A stretch of DNA of 64,000 nt from Onchidella celtica (GCA_963931925.1 OZ007579.1:38361566-38425565), one strand, 5' to 3'. Shown: positions 30,651-41,555, numbered from the stretch's first letter. The notes: generated from the sequence alone by a model not told the origin. Numbers and translations are program-made.

Positions 30651-31985
30651 ATGGCCCATGACGCTAGAGAAACCTGTGCTGCTTTCAGTTCTGAACTTGT
30701 TTTGTTTTCATCAAAACGGCAGCTGAGCACTGCGTGGCATCTAGCCTACATGCTAATTTTGCTGACGTGACTGAACCATGGTAATAATTGGGTTGGTCTC
30801 TCATTGATGTCAGAGAAATTGGAAGACGACAGGGGAAGAACGCCAGTTGTCATAGACTACAAGTTTTTGTGTTACCTCCCTCAGCTCTTAGCTAATATCT
30901 TTAGATTTGTTCCTCTAATACCGATTAAGTGAAAAACAACCGTTGTCCAGCAATAGGAGCAAATTTAAACAAGGCATCCTCTTTTTAACCTATGGAGTTT
31001 CAAACTTCAAAATGCGAATTTCTCCAAATCCTCATTTTGTGACAACTGACGTGTTTCCGCTATAGTCTTCATTTGTTTTTCTCAGGATGTGTAAATTATT
31101 TGTTTCTAAGCACTGCATGGCGGTCTACATCACCATGGTGAAGCCTGATTGTTTTTATATGGATGACCTAAATGGCTGTCTTCAACAAATAAAATCAGGG
31201 AGATCACAAGGCAAACAAACACCTTCATTATTACAAAACATGATTGTTGTCGTTATGGCCAGAGGACGAACATATCTTAGCTCGTCTCCAAATGAAGTTT
31301 CGTTATGCACCTCCTGGGGGAGAAATCTGGATATAGTTTAGATGTGTTCTTGAACTCGAAAGAAAAATAAATATTGTCATTCGTAAAATTTAATGTGCGC
31401 ATTATCTTAGTTCGTACAAAATACTTTTTCTTTTTTTTTATCGGATATTTTGGGACATGCAGCACTCCATATTTCGTGTCTACATTTAATAATTTCATAT
31501 TTTTGGGGGGCATGGGTGGGGGGGGGGGGGGAGGTGCTTGGATGCAAAATCCACCCGTTTCTCTATCTGAATGGGCCAGATAGTCCGTCCTCTGCACCAT
31601 TTACTATCATTTTCTTGTTAAATTAAAATGCAGCTTACACAACACTGTGGAACATTTGAAATGGCAGTACTGGTTATTTGTCACTGAATCTGTATAAACA
31701 CGTGCATGCAAAAAACTAGATTTTTCCCTTGGGGCACCGCGGTTCTTTATCATTGTACGACTCCTAGCGATTACAAACTATGATTCTACGCCTCGCCGCT
31801 CGGGAGGAAATACTCACAAAACATACATTTCCTAAATAATCATCGCCTTCGTCAAGCTAAACTAGTTGGTCCGCTGACCCGAGCAATACACAGATGTCAT
31901 TTTTGAAGTTGAGTTTTGACCACAAATGTATAAATGGAGGCACAGAAGGGAATTTCCAGTCATACTTGTTAGTTCTACCCGAAGA
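30651..31985. other. no gene seen; intron 2 DNA
   Basis: No coding or RNA gene is supported. A G-rich run is at 31504-31532. Confidence 0.4.
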
Positions 31986-32200
31986 AAATATACCTTTTGT
32001 TCCCGGCTCAAAATGTCAGAAGACTTTCATCTGTTCAACTCAGTCGTGGCTCAAAATCAACGAAAGTTAAATATATAGCGAACTTCAAGATATTCTCACC
32101 TACACCTTCACGATTTTCTAAGCATATAATGATATTTTGTAGAATTTAAGGGCCAGAGATTAAAAGCCTTTCATGATTACATTAGAGGCCTTACTGTCTT
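31910..32200 (+). repeat. dispersed repeat, family R4 copy
   Basis: Direct copy of 23990-24240 (shared AATATATAGCGAACTTCAAG, TTTTGTAGAATTTAAGG and TTCATGATTACATTAGAGGC). The first part (GACCACAAATG..AATTTCCAGTCATAC) also matches 50265-50330. Confidence 0.6.
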
Positions 32201-32488
32201 TATTATAGGCTGTAAAACCTATTCGTCTGCAGCCCTAGTTTGTGGAGGAAATTGTGACATTTTTCACACTAGTTGTATATAACACACTTTTGGACAAGTC
32301 ATTGTGAAGTGACACTATTTTATTTTGTTCGCAGTTGATCACTTAATGAGTATGACAGAGTGTAATAAACTCATGAATTGTTGCTCGCACCTTCATCAAG
32401 GGTTTGTAATTTGACATCACGGATTGGATTTGTTTACACTCGCTGCCATATTACCGGTGGTCAATGAGGGTGTTGACAATTTTGATGC

Positions 32489-32752
32489 TGGTCACTGCTC
32501 CACGCTAATGGCGTAAATCATTTTTGACACTTTTGAGATAATTATTAGGAAAAAACTGTTTCTTTTCTTGTCATTTGGTGACTTATGCCATTATGAATCT
32601 GTTGGATTCTTACATTTTCCTATTGGCACATTTCTTTTTCTATAATATCATCTGAAAGCCCTCATGCCCAGGAATGCAAAAAAAAACCCAACCCTATCAG
32701 TTGCATTTTGGCATAAGTCTGACATATGCCATTATTGTACAGCAGTGACGGC
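32489..32752. mobile_element. MITE, family M3, imperfect
   Basis: GGTCACTGCTCCACGCTAAT at the left mirrors ATTATTGTACAGCAGTGACG at the right, about 30 bp of imperfect inverted repeat. The inner part (TTTTGGCATAAGTCTGACAT) resembles the MITE at 50907-51254. Confidence 0.6.
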
Positions 32753-32859
32753 AATTCTGACTGTTTGTCGCCCAATCTCACCCTCCCACCATGTCAAAAA
32801 CAATCCCACGCAAACCGAACAACGGCGTAAGCAAACTGACAAGCACCATTTAGAATTAA

Positions 32860-33919
32860 GGTCCGTTTATACTTCCACCTACGTTTTCTGTAGGTACCTA
32901 CCACAGACTAATAAATTAACCAGACTGGAAACACGAGCTTCGGGCTGTGTCGTTTTTTACGGAATTTCCCGAGCGGCGACTGTATAACCAACATGGCCGC
33001 CGCTCAGGAGATTCCAATTCTAGTTCTATCTGCAGTAGAAATTTCTTTTTATTTGTCAAGATTGGTTGTACATGTATTCATTTCTTGGTGCGGAACCAAA
33101 CTTCTGCGTTCAGTAGGCGCGTGAGAATGGTATCATTCAAAATTGTAGCTATGCTGAAGCGTCGGTCGCTACCGTAAACCTATAATGGCGGATGGTTCAT
33201 GACCTTTCGCTGTTTTGTGACGTCACACAATGGGATCGTCCAGTCTGGGTATTTTATTAGTCTGTGGTACCTACAGAATTCGTGCACAATGGAAAATCTC
33301 TCTTTTGCTTCAGCTTACGACACTCTGGGTGTTTATACTGCCACTGACACCTACGACTGTCGTACGCGCATATAAAAGAAGTATATGATTGTCATACCTC
33401 AGTTGCGCGTAGGTGCAGACAAAAAGAAGTGTGTCCAATGGTTACTCCTTTTTTTCATTGGTGTGCTCTCTCTGTTCATACTGGCACGCGTTTTTATGTG
33501 TGTAGATCAAGGGACATTACTTTTCTAATCTTGGTATCCGTCAAAATAGACGGTGACAAATTAACTGCTGAAGTAAGAAATCGAACTTTTATTTGGGTCA
33601 AAACACCACGAACTTCTTTTTATCAGTCAGCGATTGGGGCATTAAATGATGAAACTCTCCATGAGATTTTCGTGATTTGTTTACTGCGTGTACAGAAAAT
33701 TGGCGATGTCTAAGTTTTTCCATGCCTCTTTTCTTCCAGCACCACCACAAAATCAGTTTCTGTCGCCTCGTAAGTCCCATTTGCAACACAAAACTAGTGG
33801 TCATGCACTTCCAATTAGGTACCTACAGAAATCGTAGGTGGCGCTATAAACACACTTTTCCACGCGCGCGCTTCAATTTAGGTACGTACAGAAAACGTAG
33901 GTGGCAGTATAAACGGACC
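32860..33919. mobile_element. outer inverted-repeat element carrying a nested MITE
   Basis: Ends are inverted copies: GGTCCGTTTATACTTCCACC..CTACGTTTTCTGTAGGTACCT at the left and AGGTACGTACAGAAAACGTA..GTATAAACGGACC at the right (about 40 bp). It contains MITE M1 copy 2 at 32902-33266, inserted close to its left repeat. A further partial terminal repeat occurs at 33818-33858. No transposase is recognised. Confidence 0.75.
32894..33274. mobile_element. MITE, family M1 copy 2, with 8-bp target-site duplication
   Basis: 365 bp (32902-33266) between identical octamers GTACCTAC (32894-32901 and 33267-33274). The terminal inverted repeats match those of 27501-27870, in opposite orientation. An 8-bp duplication is the size expected of hAT- or P-type transposases. 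Confidence 0.92.
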
Positions 33920-34186
33920 GTATCTTAGGCTGATTTAGACCTGAGACACAGGATATCGAGACGAATCAATCCATTACATTCCGTCCGTCAATTTGTGCGC
34001 GTATCATCGATGTTATCAATGCAACAATTCGCACCACACCATTCCATAATTGAACGGAAAAAGACTAGTACTCATTTTATTTATACGCGTGCAATTAGTG
34101 GACATATATAGATCTAGTATAGACCCTTTTAACTTACCGTCCTCCATATCACGTGATTTGTAAACAAAATGGCGTCGTGCCCCACT

Positions 34187-34400
34187 TTAGGGCAGAAGCG
34201 GTGGACAACGGTCGAACGATGCCATCCTCTTGTTGGGCACCCAACTGTACAAACCCGTTACATGCTGGTTCTGGCATAAAAATGCACCTTTGCTTTGAAT
34301 GTGCACATATTCAGATGCCACCATCAAGGCAAGTGGAGGTTTTTGCCCTACACGGTGCTTTTCGAAGCCGTGCGGCTCCCCGCAAACAACCGTAACGCGG
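34187..34400 (+). pseudogene. possible THAP-domain N-terminal fragment
   Basis: Open frame starting MPSSCWAPNCTNPLHAGSGI (from ATG 34219). The M-P-x-x-C-x-x-x-x-C start is typical of THAP zinc fingers, which serve as DNA-binding domains in P-type transposases and host proteins. The expected downstream F-P, W and C-x-x-H-F positions are not clear in one frame, so this is at best a fragment. Confidence 0.35.
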
Positions 34401-34409
34401 AAGTTGAAA

Positions 34410-34728
34410 AGGTCTATAGGCTCATTGCGGATATCGGCCATTTTAGTTGTCAGGCCCGACGCTTAACCATGGCGATGGTAGCATTGATTTTGATTCTGTC
34501 AATTCTTTCACTTCCTTTCCTTTGTTTACACGGATGGTAGGAAATCTGACCAGCTTGGATCCATCCTTTCCACCCCTGACATAACAGTCAACTGCAATGC
34601 AACCAGCAAGCATTTTAACTGCTTAGACATATCTCGATGTTACACTCGTCAGCTGATCCACCCGCCATTTTAGGTGTCGGAAGTACAAAACAAAAACACT
34701 CTGTGGCGTCATTCGCAATGGGCCTATA
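34410..34728 (-). mobile_element. candidate short DNA element with THAP-like fragment, unit A
   Basis: Bounded by TATAGGCTCATTGCGGATAT (34412) and the inverted ATTCGCAATGGGCCTATA (ends about 34727). Inside, on the minus strand, is MLAGCIAVDCYVRGGKDGSK then LVRFPTIRVNKGKEVK, a THAP-like C-x4-C start with the R-F-P motif. Unit B (34752-35185) is a second copy in the same orientation. No full transposase. Confidence 0.5.
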
Positions 34729-34751
34729 GTGAAAGAAGGATTGGTTCGTCT

Positions 34752-35185
34752 TGATATAGGCCCATTGCACATATCGGCCATCTTGATGTAAGGACTGACG
34801 CATCACCATGGCGACGGTAGCACTAATTTTGATTCGTTAGCTGATTTGCACTGCGAGCACTTGAGACGTCGCGAACCAACCGGCGGCGAGCTAAAAGTAG
34901 TTCATTACAGTAAACAATGGCACATGTGTACACGCACATGGGAGACGTTCGGTCAATCCTTTCACTTCCTTTCCCTTGTTTGCACGGCTGGTAGGGAATC
35001 TGACAAGCTTGGATCCATCCTTTCCACCCCTGTCATAACAGTCAACTGCAATGCAACCAGCAGGCATTTTAACCGCTTTAGACATAATTATCTCGAAGTT
35101 ACACTCATCAGTTGATCCACCCGCCATTTTGGGTGTCGGAAGAACAAAACAAAAACACTGTGACGTTATTCGCAATGGGCCTATT
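34752..35185 (-). mobile_element. candidate short DNA element with THAP-like fragment, unit B
   Basis: Bounded by TATAGGCCCATTGCACATAT and inverted ATTCGCAATGGGCCTATT. The minus strand encodes MPAGCIAVDCYDRGGKDGSK then LVRFPTSRANKGKEVKGLTE, close to unit A but with about 115 bp more in the middle. The two units face the same way, 24 bp apart. Confidence 0.5.
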
Positions 35186-35239
35186 CTATGTCTCGGGTGA
35201 AACTGTCGAGTCATTTTAATTTATTTTTTTTCGGTTTCT

Positions 35240-35505
35240 GTTAAATAAAACCAGTCTCCAGACCAGATTGTTCTAAATTATTCCGTATCGATTTTCTGTT
35301 GTGTCAAATGAAACCGGTCGGTTTCAAGACTCGGAGAAATTTACCTGTAAACAGATAGCCCTGCATATTTTTTTGTTGAAATCAGTTTCAGCAAATTAAA
35401 ACCAGACCCTATAACATCCTGTTCGAAATTACGTCTTATCGATCTTCTGTTCTGGCAAATGAAATCAGTTGGTAGCAAGATTAAAAGAAATTAACCGGTT
35501 AAGGT
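35240..35505 (+). repeat. two diverged ~150-bp tandem units
   Basis: Both units share AAT(A/T)AAAACCAG, a TTCTAAATTA/TTCGAAATTA block, TATCGAT(T/C)TTCTGTT and AAATGAAA(C/T)C. Eroded; class unknown. Confidence 0.6.
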
Positions 35506-36283
35506 GTAGACATGTGCATCTATTCATGTCGTGTCTGCGTGTAGGTATGGTATTTGGCTGTACAAACCAAACAAACAGTGGTCTGCAGAGGTTTGGTAAT
35601 GCCCGTGACCAACTGCTTGACTGTATGCGCCAGGCCTCAAGTATAGAGCCTAGTACTGAGAATTTACATGTAACAGGTTCTCTACTCTGGTCTCGCTCAT
35701 TAACCCTTTGACTACTGGCGCTTTGGGAGCTAACTTTTCACAAATATGGTTTCTATGAAGATCCATTTATTTCAATTACTTTAGATGGTAAATATGAATT
35801 TAAATCAAGATATTTATCTGTATTGAAGAGCTGGTAATGGGCAACCAAAATCTGTAACTGGTAGGACAGTAGTGCTCACCGTAATACTGTTTCAGCATTG
35901 AAAGTGATAAAAACACGGGTCCACATTCACACTAGCTTGTGGGACTGTAGGGCAGTTTGTACAACGAACTTAACAGCGATAATTTCAAAATTAAAAAAAA
36001 AAAATTAATTAATTTCACTCTTTGATTGGATGGATGCCCGGCGTTTCTGCCTGCTTTCTGCACGTCACTGCAAACCAAGGACAAAAATAACCGCTTTGTC
36101 TCAATAATCCAGCTATGCTTCAACCAGTGATAGGAAGAAAACATAACCTTCGAGCAATATTGATAGTTCAACAGAGCAGATAATTATGTCAGCCAAGAAG
36201 GTGAAGTCTACCACTACCAGCACCAGCTCATGAGATAGAAAGAATTAAATTTTGTGTGCCATGACCATTTTGTAACTTGTAGG
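35506..36283. other. no gene seen; intron 2 DNA
   Basis: No coding gene is supported. A poly(A) run is at 35994-36004. Confidence 0.4.
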
Positions 36284-36329
36284 CTACGTCTGTAACAGCG
36301 ACCTCGTCATGGTCAAATGGATACAGAAG

Positions 36330-36374
36330 CATTCCGCGGCCTTACTTCTTGTTTGTTCTATCTCCATTTTCTGA

Positions 36375-36413
<39 letters not shown>

Positions 36414-36605
36414 AACAAAACAAAACCCAACAACTGGAGATCTTTTAGTATGTAGAAGAGGTATAACAAATGCACACTTTGACACTTGTTAGAAATGCGT
36501 TGTGGCACTTATCAAGCTGTTTCACAGTTCCCATTTATTCTAACTCCTTATTATAATACTAAAGCCACAAACGTTTAACGTCGAATTTCTCAGTTGTGCA
36601 AAAAG
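36330..36605 (-). repeat. dispersed repeat, family R5 copy, with (CAA)n insertion
   Basis: Reverse complement of 27963-28180 (GTTCTATCTCCATTTTCTGA, TATCAAGCTGTTTCACAGTT, GAATTTCTCAGTTGTGCA). A (CAA)n run at 36378-36415 interrupts it. Confidence 0.75.
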
Positions 36606-36869
36606 GTGAACAAACAAGACGATATCTTACTGGGAACATCCATTTTGGATGTCCATCCATTCAGTCTTTTATATTGTTATCTACTTTTTTTTTCTTCCTT
36701 CGAGTGACATCAAAAAGAGTGATCGGAAATATCGTTCATCTCTCCTTTTTACACATTGCTGGCTGAATTATCAGCTTTATGGCATATGATGATGTCTGAG
36801 TGCAGTTATAGTGTAACAGTAGGTTTTGTTTGTCATTGCATTGAATACACTAACGCGTATGAGAGACAG

Positions 36870-37016
36870 TTTTGAAAGAGAGAAAGAGAGAGAGAGCGAG
36901 AGTCTCAGAGGGAGGGAGAGGGAGCATGAGAACGAGGGGAGAGAGAGAAAGAGAGAGAGCGAGAGTCTCAGAGGGAGGGCGAGGGAGCAAAAGAACTAGG
37001 GGAGAGAGAGAGAGTC

Positions 37017-37074
<58 letters not shown>

Positions 37075-37130
37075 TGAGAACAAGGGAGAGAGAGAACAAG
37101 GGAGAGAGAGAAAGAAAGACGGAGAGAAGT
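36870..37130 (+). repeat. GA-rich purine tract upstream of exon 3
   Basis: Long GAGAGA tract ending about 110 bp before the exon 3 acceptor. A ~70-bp segment (GAGAGCGAGAGTCTCAGAGG) is repeated twice. Confidence 0.9.
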
Positions 37131-37239
37131 GTAGAACGGAAGCGACCCCCAGCCACTCATTGATAATTCACTACTAACCTCTAAATTTTCTCTTTATTCC
37201 TCCCCCAACACCACCTCCCCCTCCCTTTCTCCTTTGTAG

Positions 37240-37355
37240 CTGGAGGAGTTTACCACCACCCAGACTCACCAAATACGGGAGCCCACTGGATGAAACAAGA
37301 TGTGAGTTTTGGTAAACTCAAACTGACCAACAATAAAAACTGTAAACTGAAACAG
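37240..37355 (+). CDS. T-box gene exon 3
   Basis: Acceptor CTCCTTTGTAG|C after a pyrimidine-rich stretch; donor AACAG|GTAAGT. Enters phase 1, leaves phase 0. Encodes [20 protein letters not shown] then [18 protein letters not shown]. The [12 protein letters not shown] and [11 protein letters not shown] motifs are the clearest Tbr-group signature in the gene. Confidence 0.97.
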
Positions 37356-37384
37356 GTAAGTAATGCAGTCAGTGCAGGAGTTGC

Positions 37385-37505
37385 TGTGTTTTAGGTCTTT
37401 ATTTTAGGAGGTTCACTGCTCTTGGCATGTACACCTCACTGTTTCCCATTTTTATTTTTCTTGCTATTGTTTCTGTGTGTTTTTGTGGTAGGGAATAGTT
37501 GGTTT
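37385..37505 (-). mobile_element. SINE copy 8, tail only
   Basis: TTAGGTCTTTATTTTAGGAG, CTTGGCATGTACACCTCACT and TTTTTGTGGTAGGGAATAG match the minus-strand 3' part of the family. The rest of the element is replaced by an R1 repeat. Confidence 0.8.
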
Positions 37506-37554
37506 GAGTGTGTGTGAGAGTGTGTAGAATTTTCCCCGTGGCAAACAGAAAAAA

Positions 37555-37690
37555 ACAACAAAAAAGTTGTATATATAGCAAAGCCTCGCTTAAGAATTGT
37601 TTTACATCTGTATCATTCCCCAATTGGAGGCTTTGCAACATACAGCTTTTTGTTTTTGCCACATTTTGACTATGCTTCAAGCCATGCTGC
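37555..37690. repeat. dispersed repeat, family R1, folded back
   Basis: Left half reads GTTGTATATATAGCAAAGCC; right half reads the inverse (GGCTTTGCAACATACAGC, TTTTTGCCACATTTTGACTA). This forms a hairpin of R1 sequence. Confidence 0.6.
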
Positions 37691-37794
37691 GACCGCATAG
37701 ATTTTCTGTTCAAAAAAAAAAAAAAAAGACATTTGTTAGTAAATTTTCATTTACTTGCTGACCTGTCCATATAGTGGAAATGTATATATATATC

Positions 37795-38165
37795 ACGACC
37801 ACCTCTACTACTCAACATCACAATTATCATCGTTGACGTCACCACCATCACACCATCATCATCATCGTTATCATTTCACTACCAACGTTACAATCATCAT
37901 CATGATCATCATCACCATCATCATTACCACCACCACCACCAACACCACCACATCATCATCACCATCATCATCAACACCATTACCTCCAAACTTACCACCA
38001 CCATCATCATCATCATTCTACTCCTCCTCATCGTCACCATGATGTTCACCTCTTTCCTTGACCTCATCATCTGGAGCGAAAATCATCATCCTCACAGGCG
38101 TCAACCACATCATCACCTAATTCATCATCATCATCATCACCATTCTCATCCACCTCACAATCTCC
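37795..38165 (+). repeat. (ATC/ACC)n low-complexity tract filling the end of intron 3
   Basis: CATCATCACCATCATCATTA-type repeats run up to within 10 bp of the exon 4 acceptor. Open frames here are artefacts. Confidence 0.9.
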
Positions 38166-38174
38166 CGTCCTCAG

Positions 38175-38315
38175 GTGATCCTCAACTCCATGCACCGCTA
38201 CCAGCCCCGTATCCACATTGCTGAGGAGGTGGACGGGGAGGAAGGGGAGGTGCTGCTGACCCACGCCTTCCAGGACACTCAGTTTATCGCTGTCACAGCT
38301 TATCAAAATACGGAT
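38175..38315 (+). CDS. T-box gene exon 4
   Basis: Acceptor CCGTCCTCAG|G, donor ACGGAT|GTGAGT; phase 0 in and out, 47 codons. Encodes [20 protein letters not shown], an acidic loop (GEEGEV), then [16 protein letters not shown]. The [10 protein letters not shown] and FIAVTAYQN motifs are invariant T-domain features. The exon ends exactly where the alternative exon 5 choice is made. Confidence 0.97.
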
Positions 38316-38389
38316 GTGAGTATGAGCCTAACTCTCGTGTGTAACTGGGGTGGGTCGGGCAGTGGCAGGGGTGGGGGAGGGGTAGAGGA

Positions 38390-38598
38390 CAGAGGGGGGA
38401 GAGCGAATGAGAAAGGGAAAGTGAGAGAGAGAGAGAGAGAGTGAGTGATAGAGACAGAAAGAGAGAGAGAGAGAGAGTGAGAAAGAGATGGAGAGAGAAT
38501 GAGAAGAAAGAAAGAGATGAGAAGGAGAGAGAGAGAGAGAGGAGAGAGAGACGGGGAAAGAGTGAACGAGAGGGGGAGGGATAGAAAGAAATAGGGAG

Positions 38599-38637
<39 letters not shown>
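38390..38637 (+). repeat. GA-rich purine tract downstream of exon 4
   Basis: GAGAGA-rich tract beginning 75 bp after the exon 4 donor, in the intron that precedes the alternative exon pair. In the transcript it is a long GA-rich purine stretch. Confidence 0.9.
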
Positions 38638-38640
<3 letters not shown>

Positions 38641-39448
38641 ATTTCGGGCACTTTTACTACAAATTTCCCTGGAAGCTCTCAGAATACAATGTTTCAATGA
38701 CACCTAAACTGTAGATAATTATATTCATTGTTTGAAACGGCAGTTATTCCATGTCCTGGCAAAAATTGATCCAAGGTACACAACCCATGATAAAATGAGT
38801 TTTCATTTTGTTACGCCCCTTGCAATGTCAGCCAAATACAATTCTATTTCGGCGGTTATTTTCATTGCCAGGAACAAACTGATTAATCAGCGCAAATCGA
38901 TAATGTGATTGTTTTTTCTTTTCTTTTGAAATGGAAAATAAAGTTTATTAGTAACAAAACCGTAGGCCTGAAGTATGACGGTGAAAGTGAACTTAGCAAA
39001 CTGTATGTGGAAAGCATTGGTGGATGCACATTTGTGTATGTGTGTGTGTGAGAGAGGGGGCTGGTGGGATACCATGAAATTGAAAGGCGATATGAACATT
39101 AGAATGTTTTTATTCATTAATTCAAATTTTTTATCAACAGATTTCATGTTTAAATTTGCTTATATTTGTTTTTATATATCATGTCACAGAATTTTTAGAC
39201 ACTAGTTTTAAATTCTAATCTGTAGATTCCTTGAAGATTGAAAAAAGACAAAACGAAAAAAAACAAAACAAAACCCCCACAATATTCATTCAATTCTGCT
39301 TCATTAGCAAATTCTATTTGAACGATTTCTCTAATGTGTCAGTCAGACAAACTTTAGTTTTGCAGATCTTACACAATCAGTTTCTTGGACGAACATATGT
39401 TTTGGAACAATAAACTCAGAATTGAATGAGTTAAGCAGAATTTGTTTG
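38638..39448. other. no gene seen; intron 4 DNA
   Basis: AT-rich, no repeat family recognised, no coding support. Confidence 0.4.
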
Positions 39449-39736
39449 CTAAGGGGCCGCGCGCACTATCCCGTTTCGCCTGCTGCACGGCGTGCAAACG
39501 CAGATTTTTGCTTGCTTGGCAAAGAGTTTACAGTGCTGCACGCCACGCTAAAGATTGCTTGCATTGAACGGATGGTTAATTTTAACATAGCACTATCCTG
39601 TTTCGCCTGCTGCACGGCGTGCAAACGCAGATTTTTGCTTGCTTGGCAAAGAGTTTACAGTGCTGCACGCCACGCGAAAGATTGTTTGCATTGAACGGAT
39701 GGTTAATTTTAAACATAGTGCGCACCGGGCCTAAGG
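39449..39736. mobile_element. MITE, family M4, with internal tandem duplication
   Basis: GGGCCGCGCGCACTAT at the left mirrors ATAGTGCGCACCGGGCC at the right; TAAG borders both ends. The inside (~125 bp, CGCCTGCTGCACGGCGTGCA ... GAACGGATGGTTAATTTTA) is present twice in tandem. A single-unit relative is at 60353-60496. Located about 300 bp before exon 5a. Confidence 0.85.
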
Positions 39737-40039
39737 CGCATTGGCCGATTTTGATCAGCCAGCTAGTTTGGATGCTGACGTCATTAAAGTGAGTTTCACT
39801 AATACCCAACTAGTTTGCTGGTGTGCGAGGTGGCTTTGAAACTCCAAACATCAATGTTGTGACGCCACCAGCCAACAACCTGACTGGTCAGATTCGGCTA
39901 GGGCGTATCGGGTTTTTGACACAGTGCAACGTAAAATAAAACCGGGTACACTTCATCCGTTCCACGTGACAGACCTGGGAAAGATGAATGCATAAGTTTG
40001 ACATCATTCTGTATTTTAATACCTCACTCACATTTTCAG

Positions 40040-40098
40040 ATAACGAATGAAAAGATAAAATATAATCCATATGCGAAAGGCATGCAAGACAAGTCTAG
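40040..40098 (+). CDS. T-box gene exon 5a: alternative exon for the end of the T-domain
   Basis: Acceptor CACTCACATTTTCAG|A, donor TCTAG|GTAACT. It enters phase 0 and leaves phase 2, exactly like exon 5b at 41779-41840. Encodes ITNEKIKYNPYAKGMQDKS plus two bases of Arg. About 11 positions match exon 5b (I-T-x-x-K-I-x-x-N-P-x-A-K-G-x-x-D). KIKYNP is the Brachyury-type version of this motif. The two Phe that 5b has in NPFAKGF are Tyr and Met here. Joining 5a to 5b would give AGA-TAA at the junction, so the two exons cannot be used together productively. Known T-domain structures place this segment in the DNA minor groove, so the variant could bind DNA differently. Confidence 0.8.
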
Positions 40099-40719
40099 GT
40101 AACTATACATTTTTGGAACCACAGAAACAGTGGACAGTGCAGAGAAATATTAGTAACAGATATCATTACATATAACATTTGTTGTTTTAATGCGGCTAAT
40201 ATTTACTAATCATTTATACAGTGGGTGATACATCTGGAGGAACGTGGACAAACTATGGCAAGAAAGTTCCTACAAATGATTTTTCTGCCCTCTCTGGCTG
40301 GGTAAATCTAGGCGCGTGCCAGCCCATGTTGATCAATCAATAAGTTGGATGGTGAGGTCAAGACATTGAGTTCTAATGTCAGGCAACTACTCGGCAGGCA
40401 CGTGAGGTTTCACCAAAGATACTAGACACGATAAGATGAGACACTCCCTTCTTCGCATACCTACAAAAATTGTGCACACGGTTAGAGCGCTGACGGGGGG
40501 GGGGGGGGGGGCAATGGCGCATTGCGTGAAAAGAATGCTTGGTATAATGGTACACTATGCGGATTTGTCACAGTGCTACTGCGACTGAAAAAAAAAAAAA
40601 AGCCAGAGTTTTCCCCTCAGCGAATGAAGTTATAATTACAAAATAAGTGACGTCAGTCAAGGCCTTCAGAGATGGCGGACAACATTTTCCCTATTTGGCT
40701 GTGCAAAATAATGCAGTGT
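40099..40719. other. intron between alternative exons; no gene seen
   Basis: A G-rich run is at 40495-40511 and a poly(A) run at 40589-40601. No further exon copy was seen. Confidence 0.4.
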
Positions 40720-40825
40720 TCATGACTTCCGCGCATTCGCCGCTAGGTGGCGGTGCGAAACCTGTGTACTCTAAACGCCCCAGTGGTCTCATCTTACCGT
40801 TTCTTGTGTCTTTGGTTTCACTAAA
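40720..40825 (-). repeat. dispersed repeat, family R3 copy
   Basis: Inverse of 11530-11625 (CATTCGCCGCTAGGTGGCGG, TGTCTTTGGTTTCACTAAAC). Confidence 0.6.
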
Positions 40826-41159
40826 CCTTCAAGTCGTGACGTCACATCTAGCCAGCCGGCTCACCAATATCGACTGATGCACTCCTAGGGGAAATGTCTA
40901 GAATGTCGAAGTTTTGGACACTTCGTTCAGCAAATTCTCTAGATGTATCACTTACTGTGACATTGTTTGCTTTATCGCACGGAGTTGTCTGAGACACGGA
41001 GTCTGGTTGGTGACGATTGGTGAAATATGATCAAATTTTCACACCAAACAAAGATAATTTTAATTTGTTTATAGTGGTTCGCAACCATAGCAACGGCGAT
41101 GGTAACAACAACATGGTTAATTACTATAACAAAAAACGAACAACAATAACAATACGAAC

Positions 41160-41183
41160 TTCAACAACAACAACAACAACAAC

Positions 41184-41238
<55 letters not shown>
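41160..41238 (+). repeat. (CAA)n then (CA)n microsatellite
   Basis: About 24 bp of CAA followed by about 50 bp of CA. It lies between the two alternative exons. Confidence 0.95.
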
Positions 41239-41454
41239 CCAGCAAAAACAACAGCGTGAGCAAAAATGCCCATAAACCACGGAAGGGCCTACTCTAGTTC
41301 ATTGTTTTGTTGTTTTTTTTTTCATCCCAAGAAATTCGGATCGGAAATTTGAAATTACCTTATTTTAAACAAAAAACTGAACGAAAAGACACAAAACAAT
41401 TAATTCATTTCGACTCAGGAGAGTTAGAGTTTTCCTTCAGTTAAAGACTGTAAA

Positions 41455-41555
41455 ATCCTGTTCGGTGGGCGGATCTTTTATGATTGCTGTTGGTTGCGAA
41501 ATTGCCCCGTAACAGTTCAAGTCTCAGGGTCACAAAAATATAGGTCCGCCGCTGG
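41455..41555. repeat. eroded GGCGGATC-type repeat fragment
   Basis: GGTGGGCGGATCTTTTATG, GCCCCGTAACAGTTCAAG and GGTCCGCCGCTGG recall 21590-21610 and 22070-22090. Confidence 0.4.

Noticed and set aside
34846-35115. Second half of a THAP domain on the + strand (HCEHLRRREPTGGE)
   Set aside because: The resemblance to a C-x-x-H motif is on the opposite strand to the THAP-like start and is probably chance.
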